From assembly GCF_033095965.1 (NCBI RefSeq), contig NZ_AP026801.1:781001-845000 (forward strand): a stretch of DNA of 64,000 nt, read 5' to 3'. The notes under the pieces were generated by a model. That model was not told the origin of the DNA. It made no database searches and saw only the letters and a list, made by a program, of their open reading frames with translations. The DNA comes from Xylocopilactobacillus apis (GTDB lineage Bacteria > Bacillota > Bacilli > Lactobacillales > Lactobacillaceae). This document shows positions 20,234 through 28,943 of the stretch, piece after piece; the stretch's first letter is position 1, and every line of letters starts with the position of its first letter. The position numbers and the translations under genes are program-made.

Positions 20234-21220
20234 ATGTTTAATTTTGGTGTTAAATACCTTTCAGTTGATCTGGGACAAGTCAATACAACTATTAAGTACG
20301 ACCAGACAGATAACTTGGTAAAAGAGCCAACTATTGTGGCTTTTGATGTTATAAAAAAGGATTATATTTCATTTGGAATAAATGCAGAGCAACTTGTGGG
20401 ACGGTTTCCAACTAGTAAATTAATTGTTAGACCTTTTAAGAATGGGAAGATTGTAAATTATAATGCAATGCTATATTTTGTAAAAAGTCTTTTGATGAAA
20501 TTTGGACCACTAGATCGGCTTAATGTTTTGATTTCTATCCCTAATTTTCCTAATTTTAGAACCAAAGAGCGTTTCAAACATGAATTAATGGCAATGGGTG
20601 TTAGAAATGTGACTGTTGAGGATAAAATTATAACAAATACTGTTTATTTAAGAAAAAAAGAAAAGTTATCGGTTAGTCATTATTTATTGATAGATATTGG
20701 GAGTAATCTTACAAGTTTTGCCAATTTTTCTGACCAAAAATTAAAAGTAAGATTGTTCAGACAAGGAATTAATAGTTTTAATCAACTAGTAAAGAAGGAA
20801 TTTATTGAAAAATTTGGAGTAATTTTAAGTAATAATACTGTAGAATATCTAAAAAGTAATTTTTTTATGAATTCATCCGATTATGATGGCAATCGTAATT
20901 TAAAAATTAAAGGAATTGAATCGAAGACAGGGTTGCCAATATATTTAAATATTTCTAATAAAATTATTGAGCAAATTACGAATAAAACGATGGATAGGTT
21001 TAGTAAAGAAATAAAAAAATTTATAAAAATACTTCCAGAATCAATTCAAAATCATATAATAAGACAAGGAATTATTTTGACTGGTGACAGTTCCTTGCTT
21101 AATAACCTATCGTTAGCAGTAAAAGAAAAAACCGGGTTAACGGTTTTAATACCTCCCAATCCAGCTGATAGCGCAGCAATTGGTGGCTGGGATAAATTAA
21201 TTGAGTTAAGCCATGGATAA
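20234..21220 (+). CDS. Divergent MreB/Mbl-like protein with eroded nucleotide motifs
   Basis: This actin-fold paralogue stands in the classical mreB slot before mreC. The length and several blocks align with the canonical MreB at 4426-5415 (for example LIVRPFKNGKIVNY against VIRPLKDGVIADF). The key motifs have decayed, though: DLGTANV is DLGQVNT, DIGGGTSD is DIGSNLTS and LTGGGALL is LTGDSSLL. This suggests loss of normal ATP binding. The frame is intact and as long as MreB, so it looks selected, perhaps as a partner or cap of MreB filaments. The start is placed at ATG 20234 (328 aa), 9 bases after TTAGGG. Confidence 0.8.
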   Translation: MFNFGVKYLSVDLGQVNTTIKYDQTDNLVKEPTIVAFDVIKKDYISFGINAEQLVGRFPTSKLIVRPFKNGKIVNYNAMLYFVKSLLMKFGPLDRLNVLISIPNFPNFRTKERFKHELMAMGVRNVTVEDKIITNTVYLRKKEKLSVSHYLLIDIGSNLTSFANFSDQKLKVRLFRQGINSFNQLVKKEFIEKFGVILSNNTVEYLKSNFFMNSSDYDGNRNLKIKGIESKTGLPIYLNISNKIIEQITNKTMDRFSKEIKKFIKILPESIQNHIIRQGIILTGDSSLLNNLSLAVKEKTGLTVLIPPNPADSAAIGGWDKLIELSHG

Positions 21221-21240
21221 TAGAAAAGAAAAAAGAGCAA

Positions 21241-22097
21241 ATGCCTAAATTTTTTTCCAATAAAAGATTAATTGTAATTTTAATATCATTTATTTTAGCA
21301 GCTTCATCGATTGTGTTTTCGATCCGAATCATTAACTATTCTAAAACTCCACCTTATCTTTTAAAATTAACAAATGATGTCATTGGAGTGACGAGCTATG
21401 TAGTTAATGAACCGGGAAAGTTAATTAACAATGGTTTTAAATTTCAAGGAGAATTGGTTTCAACGTATAGTGAAAATCAACGTTTGAAAAAAAAGATTGA
21501 TGAACTTGAACAAAATGAAACTAAGCTTGCAGTTTTGACTAAGGAAAACAAAGAATTAAAGAAAGAACTCCAGTTAAATGCAACTTTATCTGATTATTCT
21601 CAAATAACGGCAGCAGTTATTTCTCGTTCTCCTTCTAACTGGCAGGATTTGGTTATAATTAATCGTGGAACGGTGAACGGAGTTAAGAAAAATATGCCTG
21701 TGATGTCTGGATCGGGAGTGATCGGAAGAGTTATTGAAGCGGCAGACTTTACTTCTAAAGTTGAATTAATATCTTCTAATAGTAAAGTTGCTAATCATTT
21801 TTCTGCCCAAATAACATCATCTAACGGAGATGTTATTAATGGTGTAATTACAGGATTTTCTCAGAGTGAAGACGCGTTGATTTTTGGTGATGTTTCTAAA
21901 GATAGTTCGATAAAAGTTGGAGATTCAGTAGTTACGTCAGGTTTGGGGGGATTGTTCCTAAAGGTCTTTTAATTGGAAAAGTTAATAAAGTTGAAAAAAA
22001 AGATTACGGACTATCAACAATGATTTATGTAAAATCGGCAACTGATATTAATGATTTTAGCGTGGTAACGGTAATTGATCGCACAGTTGGTGATTAA
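21241..22097 (+). pseudogene. mreC: Rod-shape protein MreC, frameshifted in a G run
   Basis: MreC is a membrane-anchored scaffold in the periplasm-equivalent space that joins MreB, MreD and the elongation synthases. There is a membrane helix at residues 10-28, then a coiled coil (about 75-110) and the beta-barrel core. The frame breaks at the six-G run 21945-21950. As given, translation stops at 21972 after SGLGG plus a few wrong residues. With a seventh G it continues ...GLGG-IVPKGLLIGKVNK... to the stop at 22097, giving 285 aa, the normal length with the conserved GLGG-PKGLxIG motif. The downstream frame is otherwise clean, so this is a single recent or artefactual deletion. Confidence 0.88.
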
Positions 22098-22099
22098 GG

Positions 22100-22645
22100 A
22101 TGGATAGAAAATTATCTTTTAAAATTGGACTTTTTGCATTTATTGTTTTGTATATTTTGATTTTGATTGATGGATCAATCAGTTTTATTTCTCATTCAAT
22201 TCCCTTTATTTTTTCAAGTCGGATTTCTTGGATGGGTGGGCTAATCGGATTAACTGTTTTAACTTTTGAAATTGATTTCAATTTTGTCTGGGTTGCTTTA
22301 GTAGTCGGAATTATTGAAGATATCTTTTACTCAGGAGTAATTGGTTTTTATGCAGTTTCCTTTGTGATTTCAGCATTATTCCTTAGATGGTTAGAAAATC
22401 ATTTGCCGAATAATTTTATATATATTTTATCTTCCTTTTTTTTAACAATCACGTTATTTAGCTCAATTTATTATTTGCTTAATAGTTATCTTAATTTAAC
22501 TGATATAAGATTATTTCAGTATATTTCAGTATATTTGCCGACCACTTTATTTACTAATTTAATTTATTTTGTTATTTTATACTTACCAACAGAAAAAATT
22601 GTTGAGTATTTTAGGAAAAAGCTGGAATTGAAACATGAAAAATAA
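22100..22645 (+). CDS. mreD: Rod-shape protein MreD
   Basis: This is an integral membrane component of the elongasome, working with MreC. It has five to six hydrophobic segments, little sequence conservation and a lysine-rich C-terminal tail. The length of 181 aa is normal. It starts 3 bases after the mreC stop and overlaps thiT by 11 bases. Identification rests on position, size and membrane pattern, which together are convincing. Confidence 0.88.
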   Translation: MDRKLSFKIGLFAFIVLYILILIDGSISFISHSIPFIFSSRISWMGGLIGLTVLTFEIDFNFVWVALVVGIIEDIFYSGVIGFYAVSFVISALFLRWLENHLPNNFIYILSSFFLTITLFSSIYYLLNSYLNLTDIRLFQYISVYLPTTLFTNLIYFVILYLPTEKIVEYFRKKLELKHEK

Positions 22646-23234
22646 TCAAAATGGATCAAGTATTGTAACTGTTCGTTTAATAGTTGAAGACGCATTATTT
22701 GCAGCTTTGGCAATGGTTTTAAATGAGTTTAAACCAAAATCATCAGCTGGAGATGTTCTTAATATCTCTTTAGGTTTAGTTCCAATTGTTTTTTTTGCAT
22801 TAAAAAGAGGGTTAGTAAACGGGACTATCTCAGGTTTTATTTTTGGTATTTTAGATCTGTTTTTAAGAGGAATTGGGTCAAGCAGTGTTGTTTCTCCGCT
22901 TCAAGCATTTTTAGAATATATTGTAGCATTTAGTTTGATTGGTTTAGCGGGGATTGTTCATGGACCGCTTCAATTAGCGATAAACAAAAAAAAGCATGCC
23001 TTTGCTGTGCTTTTTGTGTTTTTAGGAATTTTGGTTGCCTGTATTGGTAAATTCTTGTGTCACACAGCTGCTTCGGTTATTTTCTTTGGCAAATATTTAA
23101 CGGTACCAAAGAATGGCAGTATGTGGTTGGCAGCATTAATTTATCAGCTCCCAAGTTTTCTAGCAACTTTTGCTGTTGCAGCGGTATGTTTAGTGTTACT
23201 TTATGCAATTAGGCCTCAATTATACGAAAAGTAA
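22635..23234 (+). CDS. thiT: ECF transporter S component for thiamine, ThiT-like
   Basis: This is a membrane substrate-binding subunit of an energy-coupling-factor transporter; the shared ATPase/EcfT module is not in this window. It has six hydrophobic segments. ALFAALAMVL near the N-terminus, LGLVPIVFFALKRG and LQAFLEYIVAFSLIGLAG match the ThiT layout, including the glutamate in the membrane that contacts thiamine. The length of 199 aa is normal. It is translationally coupled to mreD, an unusual attachment. No thiamine riboswitch is seen before it, so it would follow the mre operon. The substrate assignment is likely, not proven. Confidence 0.82.
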   Translation: MKNNQNGSSIVTVRLIVEDALFAALAMVLNEFKPKSSAGDVLNISLGLVPIVFFALKRGLVNGTISGFIFGILDLFLRGIGSSSVVSPLQAFLEYIVAFSLIGLAGIVHGPLQLAINKKKHAFAVLFVFLGILVACIGKFLCHTAASVIFFGKYLTVPKNGSMWLAALIYQLPSFLATFAVAAVCLVLLYAIRPQLYEK

Positions 23235-23354
23235 CTACCATTGATTAAGAACAGCAACAACAGTTAGAATGACTCCCGAAACCGTTGCAATAATCATCAA
23301 CCAAACTGCAATATTAGTTATTCTTTGAAATTTACTTGTTTTTTTCTTCTTCAT
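23235..23354 (-). CDS. Small single-helix membrane protein, DUF4044 type
   Basis: This minus-strand frame of 39 aa lies in the gap between thiT and the DUF3397 gene. It has a lysine-rich start (MKKKKTSKFQRITN), then one hydrophobic helix of about 20 residues (IAVWLMIIATVSGVILTVV), and ends NQW. AAGGAAAAT precedes the ATG. It agrees in size, basic head and W-L-M helix with the DUF4044 proteins that I recall beside mraZ in lactobacilli. Its function is unknown. Its stop abuts the thiT stop. Confidence 0.75.
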   Translation of the reverse strand: MKKKKTSKFQRITNIAVWLMIIATVSGVILTVVAVLNQW

Positions 23355-23405
23355 TGTATTTTCCTTAGTTAGTTATTTTAACAAAATATCAAATAAAGTG
23401 GTAAT

Positions 23406-23765
23406 ATGGGTGGCATTCAAATCTTTAGTTTAATTTTGATAATTATTTTTATTATAGTAGTTGGTACAATAAACCTTTTTATGATTAATTTTGCACCTAG
23501 ACATAAAATAAAATTAAGTCATTGGATTTCAATTCCTTTGGCTTTTTCTCTTTGGCTTGAGACAAAAAATAATTATGTGAATTCCATTTTACCATTATTC
23601 TTTTTAATGTATTTTATTTTCGAAATAATTTTTATTTTAGCATATACATTAAATTTCAAACGATTTCGTTATCGTTATTTTTTTAGGCAGTCGAGAAAAT
23701 TCCTTAATTTACTTTTGTTTGGATGGTATTTTATCTTTTTCATTATCAGTTTTTTTAATAACTAG
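23406..23765 (+). CDS. DUF3397 membrane protein
   Basis: This 119-aa protein has four membrane helices (about residues 5-27, 40-50, 60-82 and 97-117) joined by short basic loops such as RFRYRYFFRQSRK. Size, topology and position just before mraZ identify it as the DUF3397 family found at the head of the dcw cluster in Lactobacillales. Its function is not known. The MraZ operator array lies between it and mraZ, so it is transcribed separately from the cluster proper. Confidence 0.8.
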   Translation: MGGIQIFSLILIIIFIIVVGTINLFMINFAPRHKIKLSHWISIPLAFSLWLETKNNYVNSILPLFFLMYFIFEIIFILAYTLNFKRFRYRYFFRQSRKFLNLLLFGWYFIFFIISFFNN

Positions 23766-23822
23766 TTTAAACGGTTAGAAAGCCTTAGAACTGATGTTCT
23801 CTTATTAAAATTATATTACAAA

Positions 23823-23857
23823 GTGTCACTTCGTGGTGAGAAGTGGTGGTATGTGGT
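23823..23857 (+). promoter_or_regulatory. MraZ operator array
   Basis: GTGGT occurs at 23833, 23843 and 23853, with a related GTGTC-containing AGTGT unit at 23823, all on an exact 10-bp spacing, one helical turn. Repeats of this kind directly before mraZ are the binding sites of MraZ, the cluster's own repressor. The last repeat overlaps the extended -10 element. Confidence 0.8.
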
Positions 23858-23862
23858 AGAAT
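23854..23862 (+). promoter_or_regulatory. Extended -10 promoter of the dcw cluster
   Basis: TGGTAGAAT is an extended -10 with one mismatch. Its TG lies within the last GTGGT repeat, so MraZ bound there would block RNA polymerase. A start near 23869 gives a leader of only about 13 bases that carries the GAGGG ribosome site. Confidence 0.65.
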
Positions 23863-23881
23863 TTTTTTGAGGGTAATTGAT

Positions 23882-24316
23882 ATGTTTATGGGTGAATTTC
23901 GTCACAATTTAGACCAAAAAGGCAGAATCATTATTCCTTCTAAGTTTCGCAGTGAACTAGGAGGATCTTTTATTGTTACCAGAGGAATGGATGGTTGCCT
24001 TTTCGTGTACTCTCAATTGTCCTGGGATTCTCTCGTCAAAAAACTTTCTTCTTTACCTTTAACTAAAAAAGATTCACGAGCTTTTAGCAGATTTTTCTAT
24101 TCTGGAGCGACAGAGGTTGAGATAGATAAACAAGGTAGAATAAATTTACCTCAAAATTTGATTTCTTTTGCTAAGTTAGAAAAAGAATGTATTGTTTTAG
24201 GCGTCAATTCCCGGGTGGAAATTTGGGACGCTGATACATATCAGAAAGTTGACAGCGAGATGGCGGACAATATTAGTGAAATTTCTGAAAATTTGATGGA
24301 TATTGATTTTGACTGA
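23882..24316 (+). CDS. mraZ: Transcriptional regulator MraZ
   Basis: This AbrB-like DNA-binding protein forms a ring and represses the division and cell-wall cluster it heads. It begins MFMGEFRHNLDQKGRIIIPS and repeats the fold in the second half (EVEIDKQGRINLPQNLISFA), as all MraZ do. The start ATG 23882 has GAGGG 8 bases upstream and gives 144 aa; farther upstream frames are not plausible. Four 10-bp-spaced boxes lie before it. Confidence 0.95.
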   Translation: MFMGEFRHNLDQKGRIIIPSKFRSELGGSFIVTRGMDGCLFVYSQLSWDSLVKKLSSLPLTKKDSRAFSRFFYSGATEVEIDKQGRINLPQNLISFAKLEKECIVLGVNSRVEIWDADTYQKVDSEMADNISEISENLMDIDFD

Positions 24317-25268
24317 ATTAGTACATAATAGTGTTTTATTAAAGGAAGCTGTTGATTCTTTAGGTATAAGATCAAATGAAATTTATGTCGATGCTACTTT
24401 TGGTAGAGGCGGTTATACATTTGAAATGCTTAAAAATATTAATCAAGGGCATGTGATTAGCCTTGACCTTGATGAAGCAGCAATTTCTTTTGGTAAACAA
24501 CGTTTTAATTCAGAAATAAAGACAAATAGATTGATTCTTTTAAAGTCTAACTATGGACAAATAAAAGATGCCGTTTCCTCAGCTGGCTTTAATAGCGTTT
24601 CAGGTATTGTGTTTGATTTAGGTGTATCTTCTCCACAGTTTGATGATCCTGAACGCGGTTTTAGTTATCGTTTCGATGGCCCATTAGATATGAGAATGGA
24701 TCAAAAACAAGATTTAACTGCTTATGATGTTATTAATACATATAGCGCTGAAGAATTAAAAAAAGTTTTTCAAAAATATGGAAATGCTCCTGTTCCATAT
24801 AAGGTAGCTAATGCAATTGTAAAAAGCAGAAGTCGTCGATCAATTAAAACGACTTTAGAATTAGTTAAAATAATTGAAGATAGTTTACCTGAACCAGTAA
24901 AACGAAAAAAGGGACATCCATCAAAAAAATTCTTTCAAGCAATAAGAATTGAAGTAAATAATGAACTAGATTCTTTAAAAGATGGATTAAGACAAAGTCT
25001 TGAAATTTTGAAGGTTGGAGGAATTATTTCGGTAGTCACTTTCCAACCTCTTGAAGATAGACTTGTATCTAAGACTTTCAGAAGACTAGCTCAATATAAG
25101 TCATATCCAAAAGGAATTCCAATCATTCCTGAAGATGTTAAACCACAATTAGAAATTGTTCAAAAAAAAGCAATTACGCCAACTGAGGCTGAGTTAACAA
25201 ATAATCATCGTGCACATAGTGCACGTTTAAGAGTAGCAAAAAAAATTAGAAAGATTAGTTTTAGGTAA
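24309..25268 (+). CDS. rsmH: 16S rRNA m4C1402 methyltransferase RsmH
   Basis: This SAM-dependent enzyme methylates C1402 in the ribosomal P site, together with RsmI. Motifs include the N-terminal HNSVLLKEAVDSL, the SAM loop DATFGRGGYT, and FDLGVSSPQFDDPERGFSYR. The C-terminal helical end HRAHSARLRVAKK is also complete. TTG 24309 is preferred (319 aa) because GATGGA lies 8 bases before it; TTG 24303 is possible. It overlaps the mraZ end by 8 bases and abuts ftsL. Confidence 0.95.
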   Translation: MTELVHNSVLLKEAVDSLGIRSNEIYVDATFGRGGYTFEMLKNINQGHVISLDLDEAAISFGKQRFNSEIKTNRLILLKSNYGQIKDAVSSAGFNSVSGIVFDLGVSSPQFDDPERGFSYRFDGPLDMRMDQKQDLTAYDVINTYSAEELKKVFQKYGNAPVPYKVANAIVKSRSRRSIKTTLELVKIIEDSLPEPVKRKKGHPSKKFFQAIRIEVNNELDSLKDGLRQSLEILKVGGIISVVTFQPLEDRLVSKTFRRLAQYKSYPKGIPIIPEDVKPQLEIVQKKAITPTEAELTNNHRAHSARLRVAKKIRKISFR

Positions 25269-25703
25269 ATGAGACAAGAGAATATTGATTCAGATATTTT
25301 ATATAGTGGAACTAAAAGAATTGACGACAGCTCTGCTAGTTTAGACATCATTCCAAAAGAATATGTTAGAACTAGAACTAAATCTCATGCGAATGAACGA
25401 GAAAATTTAAAGAGTATTCGCGTCGGGCGTGTCAAATTAAGCCTTTTTGAAAAATTGCTGCTTTCTATTTGTTTTTTATCAGTTTTTGTAGGACTATTTG
25501 TGATTTTACAAGGGAGAATCAGAAATTCTAATGTTAGTTATCAAATTGATCACGTTAATAGTCAAATTCAAATGGTTAGTCAAAAAAATCAAGATTTAAA
25601 TGCAGAGGTTCAAGTTCTGTCAAATAGTTCAAGATTAGAAGAATTAGCTCGTCAGTACGGCTTTCAACTTGATGAAAGTCGCGTTCAAAATGTATCTAAG
25701 TAA
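25269..25703 (+). CDS. ftsL: Cell division protein FtsL
   Basis: This bitopic divisome protein pairs with DivIC and activates septal peptidoglycan synthesis. A cytoplasmic basic segment (about 1-58) is followed by a membrane helix (LLLSICFLSVFVGLFVIL, about 62-80). An extracellular leucine-zipper-like coil then ends in RLEELARQYGFQLDESRV, the conserved FtsL end. The length of 144 aa is typical. It sits between rsmH and the penicillin-binding protein with gaps of 0 and 3 bases. Confidence 0.9.
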   Translation: MRQENIDSDILYSGTKRIDDSSASLDIIPKEYVRTRTKSHANERENLKSIRVGRVKLSLFEKLLLSICFLSVFVGLFVILQGRIRNSNVSYQIDHVNSQIQMVSQKNQDLNAEVQVLSNSSRLEELARQYGFQLDESRVQNVSK

Positions 25704-25706
25704 CAA

Positions 25707-27908
25707 ATGAAAAATAAAAATGCATCTAAAAATCATGGTGAATTAACTTATCGAAACCGAAGAAGATTCGGTTTATTTTTTCTTTTTATAGTTATAATTG
25801 TCTTTTTAATTTTTTCTTTTCGTTTTATTTGGATTGTGTCTAATCACAGGGCAAGCGGAGTTGATCTTAATAAAAAACAAGAAATAATTCATCAATCAAA
25901 AACCGTTTTACCAGCAAATCGGGGACATATTTATGATCAGTTAGGGAATGTAATTGCGCAAGATTCAAGTAAGTTTACGATTACTGTTACAACAGATAAA
26001 AAAGCCGGTAAAAAAATTGAAAATGATAAAAAAATCCCTCTTTATGTTACTAATAAAGAAAAAATTGTTAACTTAATCAGTAAAAATTTGCCGATCAGTA
26101 AAGATTTGGCTTGGAAGCAATTACAATTAAAAGGATATCAAATTAGATTTGGAGCTGGGGGAGATAACATTCCAGTCTCTAATAAGGAAAAAATTGAAGA
26201 AGAAATAAAAAAAGATCATATAACGGGAATTGAATTTTTAAGAAGGCCATCTCGTCTTTACAATGGTGGAATATTTGCCTCACAAATCGTAGGAATTGCT
26301 GATTTAACAGATAAGGAAAAAGATGCTCAATCTCCACAATTGACTGGTCGCTTAGGCATTGAAAAGCAGTTTAACAAACAACTAATGGGTAAAAATGGGT
26401 ATATTGAACGAAAAGCAAATTTAGGGGCAAGTTTTGGTAATCGGACCATTGAAAATAGAATAAACGCTCAAGATGGTAATGATATTTATTTAACCTTAAA
26501 TACGGATTATCAAAAATATTTAGAAAAATTAATTAGTGAAGTAAATAGTAATTACCAACCAGTTGCAATGAATGCCGTATTAATGGAGGCAAAAACAGGT
26601 CGAATCTTAGCTGCTACTCAAAGACCATCTTTTGATACCAACACATTAAAGGGATTATCTGATATGTGGCGTGATAATTTAGTAGAAGATGGTTTTGAAC
26701 CAGGATCCGTTTTTAAAGCAGTTACCTTAAGTTCTGCAATTAATTCAGGTGTATATAATCCAAATGAATATTATGATTCAGGTTCAATAAAAATTGGCCC
26801 AAATATCATTTATGATTGGCAAAGAGCAGGCTGGGGAATTATTCCAATGTCTCAGGCCTTTCCTAGGTCTAGTAATGTTGGTTTTGTAAAATTGGAAAAG
26901 GAAATTGGCGGTGATCGTTGGAAAAATTATATTGATCAATTCGGCTTTTGTAAAAAAACAGGTATTACTTTACCTAATGAAAATGAAGGATCTCTTCAGT
27001 TTGCACAACCGATAGATCAAGCATCTACTGCTTTTGGTCAAGGGATAAATGTTAATGTGATGCAATTGATGCAAGCATATACGGCAATCGCTAATGAGGG
27101 TCAAATCATTCAACCTCAAATTGTAAATAAAATTTACAACCCAAATAATAAAACAATTAAAAAGTTTAAGGTTATTAAAAAGAATAAACCAATTAACAAA
27201 GAATCTGCAATGGAAACGATTAATGAAATGAGGCGAGTGACAACAGAAAAATATGGTACAGGTACCGTATATGCAATTCCCAATGTTGATTTAGCAGTTA
27301 AAACGGGTACGGCAGAGATTTCTGAACTGAACGGCAGTGGTTATATGAAGGGACAATATGATTACTTATATTCAGTAATGGGCATTTATCCCGCAGGTTC
27401 TCCTCGCTATATTCTTTACGTATCAATTAAACGTCCGCAAAATATTGCAAAACAGCCGGAACAAATGCTTAGCGAAGTTTTTAAACCAATGGTAAATTAT
27501 TCATTGTCTTACAACAAAGAATTTAAAACCTTACAAAACTCTGATATAAAAACTCCAAGCTTAGCTAATAAAAATCGAAATGATGCAAACGAAGAATTGA
27601 AAAATATTGGCCTAAAGGCTGAAATTATTGGAAGCGGGAATACAGTTGTTCAGCAGCTTCCTTTAGCTAAGACCCAAGTTCTTGCCGGAGAAAAAGTCAT
27701 CTTGCTCACTAATGGAGCGATGACGATGCCAGATTTAACTGGTTGGTCTAAAAGTGATGTAATCAAATTTGGACAGATTACTGGTAAAAATATCAAAATT
27801 AATGGCAGCGGCTATGTTGAAAATCAAAATGTTCAAGCAGGTGAATCCATTGATTTTGAAAAAAATATTACGGTAAATTTGAAAGAAAATATTCATGAAA
27901 CTAACTAA
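25707..27908 (+). CDS. pbpX: Division penicillin-binding protein 2 with PASTA domains
   Basis: This class B transpeptidase cross-links septal peptidoglycan, a beta-lactam target corresponding to FtsI / PBP2B / PBP2x. There is a membrane helix near residues 20-42 and a dimerisation region. The transpeptidase domain has the SxxK serine at S334 (SVFK), the SxN motif S388-S-N390 and K532-T-G. Two C-terminal PASTA domains follow (about 610-665 and 670-730), which bind wall fragments. The length of 733 aa is normal. It overlaps mraY by 14 bases. Confidence 0.94.
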   Translation: MKNKNASKNHGELTYRNRRRFGLFFLFIVIIVFLIFSFRFIWIVSNHRASGVDLNKKQEIIHQSKTVLPANRGHIYDQLGNVIAQDSSKFTITVTTDKKAGKKIENDKKIPLYVTNKEKIVNLISKNLPISKDLAWKQLQLKGYQIRFGAGGDNIPVSNKEKIEEEIKKDHITGIEFLRRPSRLYNGGIFASQIVGIADLTDKEKDAQSPQLTGRLGIEKQFNKQLMGKNGYIERKANLGASFGNRTIENRINAQDGNDIYLTLNTDYQKYLEKLISEVNSNYQPVAMNAVLMEAKTGRILAATQRPSFDTNTLKGLSDMWRDNLVEDGFEPGSVFKAVTLSSAINSGVYNPNEYYDSGSIKIGPNIIYDWQRAGWGIIPMSQAFPRSSNVGFVKLEKEIGGDRWKNYIDQFGFCKKTGITLPNENEGSLQFAQPIDQASTAFGQGINVNVMQLMQAYTAIANEGQIIQPQIVNKIYNPNNKTIKKFKVIKKNKPINKESAMETINEMRRVTTEKYGTGTVYAIPNVDLAVKTGTAEISELNGSGYMKGQYDYLYSVMGIYPAGSPRYILYVSIKRPQNIAKQPEQMLSEVFKPMVNYSLSYNKEFKTLQNSDIKTPSLANKNRNDANEELKNIGLKAEIIGSGNTVVQQLPLAKTQVLAGEKVILLTNGAMTMPDLTGWSKSDVIKFGQITGKNIKINGSGYVENQNVQAGESIDFEKNITVNLKENIHETN

Positions 27909-28940
27909 TAACATTATATTTAAATTTATTTTACTTTTTTACAGTTTGTTTTTTGTATTTAAGGTTGATGCCAAACCAACATCAATGATTTTAATTGTTG
28001 GAAGTTTTTTAATTACATTTTTGGTATTTCCTATTTTCATTAAATTTTTAAAGAAAAGCAAAGATGTTCAGCAAATAAAAGAAGATGGCCCCACTTGGCA
28101 TGAAAAAAAAGCAGGTACCCCTACAATGGGGGGCTTTTATTTATATCCATTACAATATTGGCAACATTTTGTTTCATTATTTATAACTTTGTTATAAATA
28201 AGTCGTCATTAAATCAACTAAAAGGAGTAATCAGTTTACTATTTGTTATCATTGGATTTGGAGCAATTGGCTTTATTGATGATTTCAAAAAAATATCACT
28301 TAAACAAAATTTAGGATTAAGGGCAAGAGATAAATTTGCTTTACAATTATTAGTTGGTCTTATCTATCTTGTCATAACTCCGATTCAACCTTGGCGTAGT
28401 TTTCATGGATTAATGTTAATCGCTGGAAGTTTTATTTTTTGTTGGATTTGGATCGTTGGATTTTCAAATGCCGTAAATTTAACAGATGGGATTGATGGAT
28501 TAGCCGGTGGGACCTCTTTAATTGTTCTTTCCTTTTACATCTTATTGGCAATTGTTAAAAATAATTATCCCGTTTTAGTTGTTGCTTCAGCACTTTTTGG
28601 AACAATTATAGCTTTTCTTTATTTTAACTTTAAACCAGCCAAAATTTTTATGGGTGATTTGGGTTCTTTATCAATTGGAGCTTTTTTGGCGGCAGCTTCA
28701 ATTCAACTTGGATCTGTATGGTCTTTATTAATGTTAGGTCTAGTTTTTGTTATTGAGACAATGTCTGATATCCTACAAGTAAGTTATCATCATTTGACGG
28801 GAAAAAGAATTTTTAAAATGGCACCATTACACCATCATTTAGAATTGTCCGGGTGGTCAGAAGAAAAGATTAACTATACTAGTTATATTTTAACCATTAT
28901 ACTAGGCCTCTTTTATATTGTTTTATTGATTAAGGGTTGA
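27895..28940 (+). pseudogene. mraY: Phospho-MurNAc-pentapeptide transferase MraY, frameshifted in a G run
   Basis: MraY attaches phospho-MurNAc-pentapeptide to undecaprenyl phosphate to make lipid I and is essential in walled bacteria. The frame breaks at the six-G run 28128-28133, within GTPTMGG. As given, the first part ends at 28197 and the second continues in another frame from about 28130. With one more G the protein reads GTPTMGG-LLFISITILATF and runs on to 28940, 348 aa, with the catalytic NLTDGIDGLAGG, MGDLGSLSIG and PLHHHLELSGWSE motifs all intact. The gene is otherwise clean, so a missing base in the sequence is the likely cause. Confidence 0.92.
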
Positions 28941-28943
28941 TAA

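Noticed and set aside
20234..21220. Calling the MreB paralogue a pseudogene
   Set aside because: The frame is full length, has no stops, and substitutions are concentrated in nucleotide motifs rather than spread evenly, so a changed function is more likely than decay.
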